NCBI RefSeq assembly: GCF_000374185.1
Contig: NZ_KB910518.1
Location: 1,172,546 to 1,236,545 of the forward strand
Length of the DNA stretch: 64,000 bases
From: Paenibacillus sp. HW567
Lineage (GTDB): Bacteria; Bacillota; Bacilli; Paenibacillales; Paenibacillaceae
Reading direction: 5' to 3'
The notes below the pieces were generated by a model, which was not told the DNA's origin, searched no databases, and was given only the letters and a program-made list of their open reading frames with translations. The translations under genes were made by a program, and so were the position numbers. This document shows, piece after piece, positions 19,811-27,924 of the stretch (position 1 is the first letter of the stretch; each line of letters opens with the position of its first letter).

Positions 19811-20514
19811 CGGAGATTTTACGTGTTGAAAATGCAAGTAAAGCTTATGGGGAAAAAGAAGGGCGGGCTTGGGCCCTTAGGCAGGTGAGTGCGGGAATAG
19901 AAGAAAAGGATTTTGTTGTTATCCTTGGTCCGAGCGGGTCGGGTAAGTCTACCTTGTTGAATTTGTTGTCGGGACTTGAGCGTGCGGATGAAGGGGCTGT
20001 TTTTTTTGCCGGGGACGATTTGAGCCGGTGTAATGATCAACAATTGCGCCGCTATCGCCGGCTACATACCGGATTTATTTTTCAAGAGTATCATCTGATT
20101 CCTAATCTGACCGTTCGCGAGAATATTGAGATTGGGCGTTATTTGAACAAAGAGGGACTGGAAATTGATGAGCTTGTGGAAGAGCTGGATATCGGCAGCA
20201 TGGAGAAGCGTTTTCCACACGAACTGTCGGGCGGACAGCAGCAGCGGGTTGCCATTGCCAGAGCTTTGATTAAAAAGCCGGATATCCTGTTCTGCGATGA
20301 AGCGACCGGAGCACTCGACGAGGGGAGCGGCAAACAGGTGTTAAAAATAATACAACGGCTACGTCGCAAGTATGGACTTACCGTTGTATTCGTCACGCAT
20401 AATACATCCATATCGCAGATGGCAAATCACATCATTATGCTGAACAGCGGAAAGCTGGTCAAAGAATTGCATTCTTTACAGCCGCTTGATGTGGGTGACA
20501 TCCATTGGAGCTAG
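19807..20514 (+). CDS. ABC transporter ATP-binding protein (MacB/LolD type)
   Basis: This 235-residue ATPase has the Walker A motif GPSGSGKST near residue 41, a Q-loop in FIFQEYHL, the ABC signature LSGGQQQRVAIARAL, Walker B ILFCDEATGALDE and the switch His in VFVTHN. The LSGGQQQR signature and GALD sequence are characteristic of the MacB/LolD/BceA group that pairs with FtsX-like permeases. The next gene is such a permease. Together they are likely to export the peptide-polyketide or confer self-resistance. The start overlaps the thioesterase stop by four bases. Confidence 0.96.
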   Translation: MTEILRVENASKAYGEKEGRAWALRQVSAGIEEKDFVVILGPSGSGKSTLLNLLSGLERADEGAVFFAGDDLSRCNDQQLRRYRRLHTGFIFQEYHLIPNLTVRENIEIGRYLNKEGLEIDELVEELDIGSMEKRFPHELSGGQQQRVAIARALIKKPDILFCDEATGALDEGSGKQVLKIIQRLRRKYGLTVVFVTHNTSISQMANHIIMLNSGKLVKELHSLQPLDVGDIHWS

Positions 20515-20541
20515 TTATCCGAGTTAAGGAAGTGAATGGTT

Positions 20542-22920
20542 ATGGGAAATGTGCTGAAGTGGGTATGGCGGGATGTGCTTAAAAACCGGCTGCAGACGAT
20601 TTTGATTATAATCCTTATTTTGGCTGCGGCTTTTATCTATTTTTTTATACGTTATGCATCGGATGGGATCGCCGCAGAATACAACAGCTTTATTGAAGAA
20701 CAGCATCAGGAGCAGTTTGAATTTACATTAAACCTGGCGGGCGCCTTAACCAAGGATCAGCAATGGGAGCTGTTGTCAGGAACTGGAGTCTCCCGGCAAG
20801 AGTTCGATTTGATGGGATTTAACAATATCCGCAAGAAATACCGGCTTGCTTTTGAGGCTGAGGAAAGTAAGGAAGCGGAGCGGTTGAGCAAGGAGTATCA
20901 CTTCACATATGAAAGGAACTCTTACAAGGAAATCCGGCAAGACGGTACAACCTTCCGATTGATTGCAAGTCCGAACTCGCAAAGCATCAATCAGGTGTAT
21001 ATGAGCGAAGGCCGTTTGCCTGGAAAATCCGGTGAAATTGCAGTCCCTGTCAATGCAGAGGAGCTGTTGTCCTCCCATATAGGCGGGACGATCAGCTTAG
21101 GCGGGAATAATTATACCGTTGTGGGCCATTTTATTGAACCGGGGCATTTAACACGAGTGTCTTCCGGGTCGGAGCAGCTTGTTTCCATTTTATCGTGGCC
21201 TGATGATTATAAACGTTCGGCATCTTCGGAGCAATATCTGTATACCGGCAGATTTTTGCCGATGGAGGGTTTATCGCTTTCCGATGAAACAGCTCGAATG
21301 AATGAAGATACTGGTTTTGACACCATCCTGCAGGTCAATGATAACCCGAATGCGTCTGAAATCATACAGGGTGTTACTTCGAATCAAGGCTTGTCCTATA
21401 CTTTTTTGGTTGTGCTGGGGGCCTTGTGCGGGGGGATCTATTACGTTTTTCTGGACCGCCGCTTGAACGCACTGAGACAATCCTGGGGAGTGCTTCAAGC
21501 CATGGGCTATTCACCGGGTCTTATCATTCGGGCATTTTTGCTGGTGCATACGAGCTTGTGCGCAGCAGGGATTCTCGCCGGCTGGGGACTGGCTTACATG
21601 GGAGCCGATCTGCTGATCGCGCAGTTTCAATCCCAGTATACATTGCCGTCATTTCCCAAAAGCGTTTCAACCGCTTCGCTGCTGATCGGGATAATCTTTA
21701 TTCTTGCCGCATTTGTCCTGCCTTTATATTTGAAGCTGCGCCTGTTTGCACGTCAAACATCGTTATCCATGCTGCAGCCGACATTGCAATCTTCTCCTAA
21801 GAAGGTTATGCAAAAGCTTGCCTCGTGGACGGAAAAATTTCCTTTCTTGTCCCGGATTAAATGGCGGATGGCGTTTCGGAGCTTTCGGGTAATTGTGCTG
21901 CTTGTCATAACCATTATGCTGTCCTCCATCTTGTTCCTGCTCGGCTTCTCGCTGAATCAGTCAAGTTCGGATTCTGTTCAGCGGCAGTTCTCCGGAATTC
22001 ATTACAGCTATGACTTGCGTTTTGATCAGGCCGGAATTGAAGAACAACGAGGAGATTCTGACAGCTACTACCGCCTCGGAAACAAACATTTTACTTGGGC
22101 AGATTCCGGCAGCGGCCGACAGGGCTTCCAAGGTGAACTGCTATCCTGGGACGGCGATGCCGGCTGGCTCACACTGTTGTCGAAGGACGGTCAATCTACT
22201 AACAGCGCTTTGGATCAGGGGGCGGTGGTCCATTATTCTAAAGCGAAATTATGGGGGCTGCGGGTAGGAACGGCAATTACAGTTCGGGTAGACAACTCAG
22301 TGCTGCAGGTTCCTGTCAGTGCTTTTAGCTATAATGGAAATCCGGACACAGTGTATTTGAAAAAAGACAAGCTGACGGCAATGCTCGGTATATCTCCACA
22401 TATTTATAATGGCAGATTCAGCAATACTTCAATTTCTGAAGGGGACAAAGGGGCAGGAATTGAAGTCATTTCCGTAAAGCAAATTCACGATGAAAAGTTA
22501 AGTCAAGCCTCGTCCTCGCAATTAAGCGCTGTTTTGAATCAGGTCATTGGCGTGCTTATTGCTATTCTGATGATAATGTTGATCGGTTTAATCGTTACCG
22601 AGGAAAGCAAACGCAGTATGGTTATCTTGCAGCGGATGGGGTATGAGCCTGCGGAGATCAAGAATATGCTGATCAATGTCTATGTGCCTATATTGTTGGT
22701 TGCTTATATAATCACACTGCCTTTGTCCTGGGAGGTCGTTACATCTATACTTCGAAGCGTATCCATCAGCACTAATGATTACATCCCTTTTATATATAAT
22801 ATTTGGATTCTCATAGGTGTTATTGCTCTAATCATTTTGATCTATTATGTGGTCATAACCATTTCTTCAAATTATGTGTTCAAGAAATCCTTTGGCAAAT
22901 CTAAAGCGTTGAAGTATTAA
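20542..22920 (+). CDS. ABC transporter permease, FtsX/MacB-like
   Basis: This 792-residue membrane protein has one N-terminal membrane segment (residues about 12-32), a large extracytoplasmic domain of roughly 230 residues, three segments (about 280-405), another segment near 450, a second extracytoplasmic domain, and three C-terminal segments. This is the duplicated FtsX layout of eight segments with two outside domains found in permeases of bacitracin- or lantibiotic-type exporters. It should pair with the ATPase encoded 27 bases upstream. ATG 20536 is possible, but AAGGAAG (20526-20532) fits ATG 20542 better (9 bases). The first 32 bases of this gene, with 8 bases of leader, recur downstream at 23213. 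Last gene of the cluster visible here. Confidence 0.9.
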   Translation: MGNVLKWVWRDVLKNRLQTILIIILILAAAFIYFFIRYASDGIAAEYNSFIEEQHQEQFEFTLNLAGALTKDQQWELLSGTGVSRQEFDLMGFNNIRKKYRLAFEAEESKEAERLSKEYHFTYERNSYKEIRQDGTTFRLIASPNSQSINQVYMSEGRLPGKSGEIAVPVNAEELLSSHIGGTISLGGNNYTVVGHFIEPGHLTRVSSGSEQLVSILSWPDDYKRSASSEQYLYTGRFLPMEGLSLSDETARMNEDTGFDTILQVNDNPNASEIIQGVTSNQGLSYTFLVVLGALCGGIYYVFLDRRLNALRQSWGVLQAMGYSPGLIIRAFLLVHTSLCAAGILAGWGLAYMGADLLIAQFQSQYTLPSFPKSVSTASLLIGIIFILAAFVLPLYLKLRLFARQTSLSMLQPTLQSSPKKVMQKLASWTEKFPFLSRIKWRMAFRSFRVIVLLVITIMLSSILFLLGFSLNQSSSDSVQRQFSGIHYSYDLRFDQAGIEEQRGDSDSYYRLGNKHFTWADSGSGRQGFQGELLSWDGDAGWLTLLSKDGQSTNSALDQGAVVHYSKAKLWGLRVGTAITVRVDNSVLQVPVSAFSYNGNPDTVYLKKDKLTAMLGISPHIYNGRFSNTSISEGDKGAGIEVISVKQIHDEKLSQASSSQLSAVLNQVIGVLIAILMIMLIGLIVTEESKRSMVILQRMGYEPAEIKNMLINVYVPILLVAYIITLPLSWEVVTSILRSVSISTNDYIPFIYNIWILIGVIALIILIYYVVITISSNYVFKKSFGKSKALKY

Positions 22921-22954
22921 ATGTGTATTCAATTATTTAGTTGCGTTCTGTAAT

Positions 22955-23003
22955 TCTCCTTTTCAGTGCTTGTCTAACCACAAGTTCTGGAGAGGAGTTT
23001 TTT
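22955..23003 (+). terminator. possible terminator of the biosynthetic operon
   Basis: A two-part hairpin (TCTCC at 22955 with GGAGA at 22989; CTTGT at 22969 with ACAAG at 22980) is followed by six T residues at 22998. The stem is interrupted by internal loops, so it is a weak candidate. Confidence 0.3.
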
Positions 23004-23212
23004 ATTATGGTTAGAATTAAACAAATTTAAGAACAACAATGTGCGACTTTTCTTCAAGAGATATAGCAATTCATTTGAAATGATGGGCTATCTTACATAT
23101 AACCTGTTTGAATATCTAGGATAAGTAGAACAAGAGAGGCTTGATTCCAATCCTTTAAATCACTAAGAAACGTGAAGATAAAAGAAGCGTTGTTAATATA
23201 GATCAAGATCCC

Positions 23213-23252
23213 GAATGGTTATGGGAAATGTGCTGAAGTGGGTTTGGCGGGA
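23213..23252 (+). repeat. 40-base direct copy of the start of the ABC permease gene
   Basis: Bases 23213-23252 match 20534-20573, the leader tail and first codons of the FtsX-like permease, with a single difference (A at 20565, T at 23244). The match stops abruptly on both sides. The copy has an ATG but no continuing frame, so it is a remnant rather than a gene. Confidence 0.9.
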
Positions 23253-23404
23253 CTCTAAGGCGCGGAGATGCCTCGGGTTCAATCCCGCGGAATAATCTTA
23301 CAAGGAGTGTAAGGCAACTGTAATCTAGATCAATAGTATCAGCCTATTTGCTCCAGTATACTAAGCCTATCCATCGGTGGGATTAGTTTGTAGGGGGAGT
23401 TGGC

Positions 23405-24910
23405 GTGAGGCTTTTTGAAATGCTGTTATTCTTTTCAAGTGCTTGTCTGTTGGGAATCCTGTTCATTTACAATCAACGTATCCGAAGATCAGCTTTGCTC
23501 CTGGCAAGCGGAGCCGGCTTCATTTTTTTAGTAATACATTTTCTTGTCGAAGGATACAGGGTTCAACTTTTATTTCTATATGGATTTACGCTCCTGATGC
23601 TTATGCGTTCGCTTATAGACGTTTTCAGAACGCAGAAAGCCGTTCGGACTGTCTCGCGAATCCGTAGGGTGCTGGGTCGCCTTTTTATCGTGATTGGGCT
23701 AATCGCAACGGCGTGCTTCCACTATGTGTTTCCCGTATTCGGCCTTCCGGCACCAACCGGTGAATTTAAGGTAGGAACGCAAACGTTTCATTTCGTGGAT
23801 ACACATAGGGAAGAGATTTTCGGCAAAGCCAGAGATGGCAAGAGGGAATTGATGGTTCAGGTATGGTATCCGGCTCAAGCTGGCACTGGCAAGCACGCTC
23901 CCTTTATTCCCGATACCCGGATTTTAAGTTATATGGGCGCGGACTATGGCCTTCCCGGTTTTACTTTTGGGCATCTGAAGTACGTATCCAGCCATGCTTA
24001 TTCGGGGGCCGAAGTCTCTTCGGCACAGCCTTCATACCCGCTGATTCTTGCGAATCCCGGCTTCGGCTCTTCCAGGTTCCTCCACACCACGCAAGCTGAG
24101 AATCTCGCGAGTCACGGATATATCGTGGCAGTGATCGACCACACCTACAATACATTCGCAACCGAGTTTCCGGACGGTCGAATCACGACCAGCAACACCA
24201 ATGACTTATTCTCGCCTGACCATGATTACCGGACGGAAAGCGGAAATCGCGACCAGCTCGGAAAAATTCTAACGGGCGATGTGTCGTTTGTGCTGGACCA
24301 ATTCGGGCTTATCCAATCGGGGCAGATTCCAAGTCATCTACAGGGGAGCGTTGATCTCGGTCATGTCGGGGTGTTCGGTCATTCCATCGGCGGAGCGACG
24401 GCCTATGACGCTTCTTATGATCCGCGAATTGCGGTTGGGATAGACTTGGATGGAGCGCTTTATCGACTGCGTGACAGAGAAGCTCTGCGAAAGCCGTTTT
24501 TGTTCATCAACTCGGAAAGCGAATTCGAAAAAATAAAAATGGTGAGGGATAACCGGGTCTACACGGATGCAGAGCTGAAACGTATGGGTTCAACAAGAGA
24601 GTGGACGGATCAAGTAAGGGAAGATAAAAAGCTGGAGCTTGAACAGATGCGCCAAACGGTCAAAGCAGGGGGGCAAGTCCTTTATATCGAAAATACGGAG
24701 CATTTGAATTTTTCGGACGTACAGTTCATTTCTCCCATTTTCAAAATGCTGGGGATTACAGGAAAGATTGCGCCCGAAAGAGCGAGCTCCGTTATCAATG
24801 CCTATATGCTGGATTTCTTCGATAAGTATCTGAAAAATCAAGGCGGAATCTTAATGAAAGGACCGGATAGCCGCTTTCCGGAGGTGAAGTTCGTAAACTT
24901 GATGATGTGA
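23405..24910 (+). CDS. membrane-anchored alpha/beta hydrolase, PAF-acetylhydrolase-like
   Basis: This 501-residue protein starts at GTG 23405 after GTAGGGGGA. Four hydrophobic segments fill roughly the first 120 residues. Behind them is an alpha/beta hydrolase with the nucleophile serine in GHSIGG (residue 327), preceded by a GFGSSR oxyanion-type loop and an IDHTYN stretch, and with a C-terminal His in NTEHLNF. This layout fits the platelet-activating-factor acetylhydrolase (isoform II) family, lipase-like enzymes that hydrolyse short acyl esters. The catalytic domain probably faces outward or the membrane surface. It is separated from the biosynthetic operon by the scar, so a link to the cluster is uncertain. 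Confidence 0.82.
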   Translation: MRLFEMLLFFSSACLLGILFIYNQRIRRSALLLASGAGFIFLVIHFLVEGYRVQLLFLYGFTLLMLMRSLIDVFRTQKAVRTVSRIRRVLGRLFIVIGLIATACFHYVFPVFGLPAPTGEFKVGTQTFHFVDTHREEIFGKARDGKRELMVQVWYPAQAGTGKHAPFIPDTRILSYMGADYGLPGFTFGHLKYVSSHAYSGAEVSSAQPSYPLILANPGFGSSRFLHTTQAENLASHGYIVAVIDHTYNTFATEFPDGRITTSNTNDLFSPDHDYRTESGNRDQLGKILTGDVSFVLDQFGLIQSGQIPSHLQGSVDLGHVGVFGHSIGGATAYDASYDPRIAVGIDLDGALYRLRDREALRKPFLFINSESEFEKIKMVRDNRVYTDAELKRMGSTREWTDQVREDKKLELEQMRQTVKAGGQVLYIENTEHLNFSDVQFISPIFKMLGITGKIAPERASSVINAYMLDFFDKYLKNQGGILMKGPDSRFPEVKFVNLMM

Positions 24911-24946
24911 GTATATTTTTAATCCATAAGTTTTCCTGAAATGTGT

Positions 24947-25027
24947 GAGTGCCGCGCGGCACTCGAGAAAATCGCTCCTCTGGGGATGGCTGGTTGTGAA
25001 TCCACCATATCCAAATGAGCGATTTTT
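24947..25027. terminator. bidirectional terminator region between convergent genes
   Basis: An 18-base perfect palindrome (24947-24964, GAGTGCCGC repeated inverted) is followed by a long-loop hairpin pairing GAAAATCGCTC (24967-24977) with GAGCGATTTTT (25017-25027), which ends in five T residues. It lies between the + strand hydrolase and the - strand GH8 gene and could serve both. Confidence 0.5.
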
Positions 25028-25035
25028 GTGTCAAT

Positions 25036-26148
25036 TTATGAATAAATCCGGTAGTTCCCGCTTAGAGCCAGCATACTGAAGAAGTAGAGGCAGTTGTCGT
25101 AATACCGGCGGACTCCGGTACGCAGCGGCGTATTCCAGAACAGCTTGACAAAATATCCGGCATCCGGTCCATCGGCAGCGAGCGAGGCCATGGCCAGTGT
25201 TGCCAGAAGGCCGACCGGATGCAGGGACGGCTCCTCGAAAGGCTGGCCGTCAATGGTGTAGCGCCGGTAATCGGCGACATCAATGTCCCGGAAGAAGGCC
25301 TGAATCCGGTTGGACTGCCCCACCTGCCAAGGATCGCAGCCGAACCATTCATAATCCAGCCCGATGTTGGCCGCGACCCGGTAGGCATCGCTGAAGAAGT
25401 GGCGGAAGTCTCCATGAGGCTGGGGTTCCACCGGGGTTCCGTCATAGTTGGCATATTCCGGTGAAAGGCCGGTTAACGGATGGCAAGCCTTTTGCAGATA
25501 CGCTCTGCTTCTGGCTGCGGCTTCCTTCCAGAAGGCCCTATCCTGTTCATCCGCCTGCAGGGCAAATAAATCATAGAAATGGGGCAGATGGTAGGAGGGA
25601 TCACTGAAAGGAGTTTCAGGAACGAATTTGATCAGCTTGGTCGCCGGGTCCCACATCGGATCGCCTTCTCCGTCTTCCCCTTTGTGCACACAGGCGCGGA
25701 GTATGATTCTGGCCTGCCCGGAATAATTGAACGGTTCTTCGCCGTCCCCCCAGCGCTTGGAGGCAAAGAACAGCGCCATTGCGAAAAATTCTTCCCCGTC
25801 CGGCGCCGGACCGGGGGACAGCCGTGTTCCGTCCAGCTTGCAGTGCCAGGCAAAATAGTCCTTGTAACGGCCTTCCGTATGCTGCATGTATACCTTGGCG
25901 AACTTCCAGAGCCGGTCGAATTCTTCCTTCTTGTCCATCTGAACAGCCATCATCATCCCGTAGGACATGCCCTCGGTCCGCACATCTGTATTGCCGGTAT
26001 CCACGATATATCCCTTATCGTCACCCATAGGGTGGTAGATTCGGACATCGGGCGCGCCGTAGAACAATTCGTTCCAGGTGTCGTCAAGCCTTTGCCGGAT
26101 CGCCTCTTTGGGCACTCCGTTCTCCAGGAACAGGTTTCTGTATTCCAT
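25036..26148 (-). CDS. GH8 reducing-end xylose-releasing exo-oligoxylanase
   Basis: This 370-residue (alpha/alpha)6-barrel enzyme has no signal peptide. The N-terminal region (LFYGAPDVRIYHPMGDDKGY then DTGNTDVRTEGMSYGMM) is characteristic of the GH8 Rex subgroup, with the acid Glu in VRTEGMSYG near residue 57. Rex enzymes clip xylose from the reducing end of xylo-oligosaccharides in the cytoplasm, which matches the importer and GH43 genes nearby. An ATG at 26181 is in frame, but TTGGAGGA stands 6 bases ahead of ATG 26148, and the extended -10 promoter near 26185 would exclude the longer form. It is transcribed divergently from the GH43 gene. Lysine-poor, G+C-rich codon use matches the neighbours. 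Confidence 0.92.
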   Translation of the reverse strand: MEYRNLFLENGVPKEAIRQRLDDTWNELFYGAPDVRIYHPMGDDKGYIVDTGNTDVRTEGMSYGMMMAVQMDKKEEFDRLWKFAKVYMQHTEGRYKDYFAWHCKLDGTRLSPGPAPDGEEFFAMALFFASKRWGDGEEPFNYSGQARIILRACVHKGEDGEGDPMWDPATKLIKFVPETPFSDPSYHLPHFYDLFALQADEQDRAFWKEAAARSRAYLQKACHPLTGLSPEYANYDGTPVEPQPHGDFRHFFSDAYRVAANIGLDYEWFGCDPWQVGQSNRIQAFFRDIDVADYRRYTIDGQPFEEPSLHPVGLLATLAMASLAADGPDAGYFVKLFWNTPLRTGVRRYYDNCLYFFSMLALSGNYRIYS

Positions 26149-26181
26149 AGCAATCCTCCAAGTAGATAGGGTTTTGCCCAA

Positions 26182-26190
26182 AGTATAACA
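26182..26190 (-). promoter_or_regulatory. extended -10 promoter of the GH8 gene
   Basis: On the - strand the sequence reads TGTTATACT, an extended -10 (TGn plus TATACT), about 34 bases before ATG 26148. No good -35 is visible, as is common for extended -10 promoters. Confidence 0.5.
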
Positions 26191-26208
26191 TAACCGGAAC
26201 TATAGAAA

Positions 26209-26222
26209 TTAAAGCGTTTTCC
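26209..26222. promoter_or_regulatory. cre-like site (CcpA) in the GH8/GH43 divergent region
   Basis: TTAAAGCGTTTTCC resembles the catabolite response element (TGWAANCGNTNWCA) with its central CG and A/T-rich arms. It lies just upstream of the GH8 promoter and between the two divergent genes. Carbon catabolite repression is a plausible inference. Confidence 0.45.
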
Positions 26223-26293
26223 TGAAAATCTATAGATGATTCAGGCCGGACGCACAATCTAAGAATAGATCAATGTTAGGTGTCTATATGTCA

Positions 26294-26323
26294 TGGACTT
26301 CGGTCAAGCCGCTTCACTATACT
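26294..26323 (+). promoter_or_regulatory. candidate sigma-A promoter of the GH43/GH31 genes
   Basis: TGGACT (26294) and TATACT (26318) are 18 bases apart. Transcription would begin near 26330, inside the longer reading frame and about 90 bases before the preferred GH43 start. Confidence 0.35.
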
Positions 26324-26418
26324 GTAAAGGACAAATTCGCATGACAGCGAAGGGGATATATTTTTCTGTATACAGGGATAAACAGACCAATTTTATTAAT
26401 GACAAGGATGAGATTGCG

Positions 26419-27846
26419 ATGGCAAAAAAACAAGGATTTAATCCGTATCTTCCGTCTTGGGAATATCTCCCCGACGGCGAGCCCTATGTTTTTGAAGGCA
26501 GAGTGTATGTGTATGGCTCGCATGACCGTTTTAACGGACACGTCTTTTGCTTAAACGACTATGTCTGCTGGTCGGCACCGGAGAATAACCTGGCGGATTG
26601 GCGGTATGAGGGGGTCATCTACAGGACTAAGGATGACCCGCTTAATCCGGAGGGCAGCATGTGCCTATATGCTCCCGATGTCACAGTGGGACCGGACGGG
26701 CGGTATTATCTCTATTATGTGCTTGATAAGGTTCCCGTCGTTTCGGTGGCTGTCTGCGCCACGCCGGGCGGCAAGTATGAATTCTACGGCTACGTCAGAT
26801 ATGCCGATGGAACACGTCTCGGGGAGAGGGAAGGGGATGAGCCGCAATTTGACCCGGGCGTGCTGACCGAAGGAGAGAACACCTACCTGTACACCGGATT
26901 CTGCGCGTTCGGAGACCGATCCAGACACGGTGCAATGGCGACGGTGCTTGGCCCGGATATGCTCACGATTGTCGAGGCGCCTGTGTTCGTCGCACCGAGC
27001 CAGCCTTACAGCAAGGGGAGCGGATTCGAGGGGTATGAGTTCTTTGAGGCTCCGTCTATCCGTAAAAGGGGAGATACCTATTACCTTATCTATTCCTCGA
27101 TCTCCATGCATGAGCTGTGTTATGCTACCAGCAAGCATCCGACCAGGAATTTTACATACCAGGGGGTTATTGTAAGCAATTGCGATCTCCATATGGATAC
27201 GTACAAGCCGGCGGATCAGCCGATGTATTATGGCGGCAATAATCATGGAAGCATCGTTGAAATCAATGGGAAAGGGTACATTTTTTATCACCGGCACACC
27301 AATGGAACGGCATTCTGCCGGCAGGGCTGTATTGAGCGGATTGAATTCCGGGAGGATGGCACTATTCCACAGGTGGAGATTACATCCTGCGGTCCGAACG
27401 GCGGGCCGCTCGAAGGCCGGGGAGAATATCCGGCATACCTGGCCTGTCAGTTGTTCTGCAAAGATCAGGAAATTTACACCGGAGGCTTCGGGCCTATGGG
27501 AGCATGGATGGACAGCCGGTTCCCGAAAATTACCCAGGACGGCAGGGACGGCGACGAGGAACTCGGCTATATTGCCAATATGACGGATTCGGCTACCGCC
27601 GGTTTTAAATATTTCGCGTGTGAGGGAGTCGCCAAAGTTAAAATCAAGGTGCGTGGATATTGCCATGGCGAGTTTGAAGTCAAAACGTCATGGGACGGAC
27701 CGGCACTTGGACGGATACCGGTAGGCTTTGCGAATGTCTGGACAGAATATGCTACGGAGGCGGCTATTCCGGACGGCGTACAAGCATTGTATTTTACGTA
27801 TACCGGCAACGGAAGCGCCAGTCTGGCCTCATTTACTTTGGAATAA
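26419..27846 (+). CDS. GH43 family glycoside hydrolase with C-terminal CBM6-like domain
   Basis: This 475-residue protein has no signal peptide. The N-terminal five-bladed-propeller domain shows YGSHDRF near residue 32, the YAPDVTV motif (a transition-state Asp) and FFEAPSI near 202, which holds the likely general-acid Glu. The last 120 residues form a beta-rich module like CBM6. Families with this layout are mostly alpha-L-arabinofuranosidases or beta-xylosidases, so removal of arabinose or xylose from imported oligosaccharides is likely; the exact linkage is not readable. The frame extends upstream to ATG 26293, but AAGGATGAG precedes ATG 26419, and the added N-terminus looks non-coding. 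A GH31 gene follows after 78 bases. Confidence 0.88.
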   Translation: MAKKQGFNPYLPSWEYLPDGEPYVFEGRVYVYGSHDRFNGHVFCLNDYVCWSAPENNLADWRYEGVIYRTKDDPLNPEGSMCLYAPDVTVGPDGRYYLYYVLDKVPVVSVAVCATPGGKYEFYGYVRYADGTRLGEREGDEPQFDPGVLTEGENTYLYTGFCAFGDRSRHGAMATVLGPDMLTIVEAPVFVAPSQPYSKGSGFEGYEFFEAPSIRKRGDTYYLIYSSISMHELCYATSKHPTRNFTYQGVIVSNCDLHMDTYKPADQPMYYGGNNHGSIVEINGKGYIFYHRHTNGTAFCRQGCIERIEFREDGTIPQVEITSCGPNGGPLEGRGEYPAYLACQLFCKDQEIYTGGFGPMGAWMDSRFPKITQDGRDGDEELGYIANMTDSATAGFKYFACEGVAKVKIKVRGYCHGEFEVKTSWDGPALGRIPVGFANVWTEYATEAAIPDGVQALYFTYTGNGSASLASFTLE

Positions 27847-27924
27847 CTGAGAGAGATGTGCAGTATGACCTTGAGGTATCGGTACGGTACTCGTACAAAT
27901 CCTGAGGAAGGGCAGGGATAAGCT

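Larger units (their letters stand above)
22921..23404 (+). other. gene-free scar at the end of the biosynthetic cluster
   Basis: No intact gene lies in these 484 bases. They hold the weak hairpin above; GGAGAGGAG followed by an ATG frame of only seven codons at 23007; a 27-codon open stretch from GTG 23041 to TAA 23124 with coding-like character but no recognised family; and a 40-base copy of the upstream permease start. The section around 23265 (GGGTTCAATCCC) looks like a tRNA T-arm at first sight but does not fold as one. The sequence looks degenerate, as expected at a recombination junction between the cluster and the flanking chromosome. That reading is inference. Confidence 0.5.

Noticed and set aside
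23255-23295. tRNA-like T-arm sequence GGGTTCAATCCC in the scar
   Set aside because: The loop between the pairing bases has six, not seven, bases, and no acceptor, D or anticodon arm can be drawn around it.
26665-27666. Long - strand reading frame of 333 codons opposite the GH43 gene
   Set aside because: It mirrors the codon bias of the + strand gene, has no ribosome site and no recognisable domain.
27865-27921. 18-codon ATG frame between the GH43 and GH31 genes
   Set aside because: Very short, no ribosome site of its own and arginine-rich by composition; more likely spacer.
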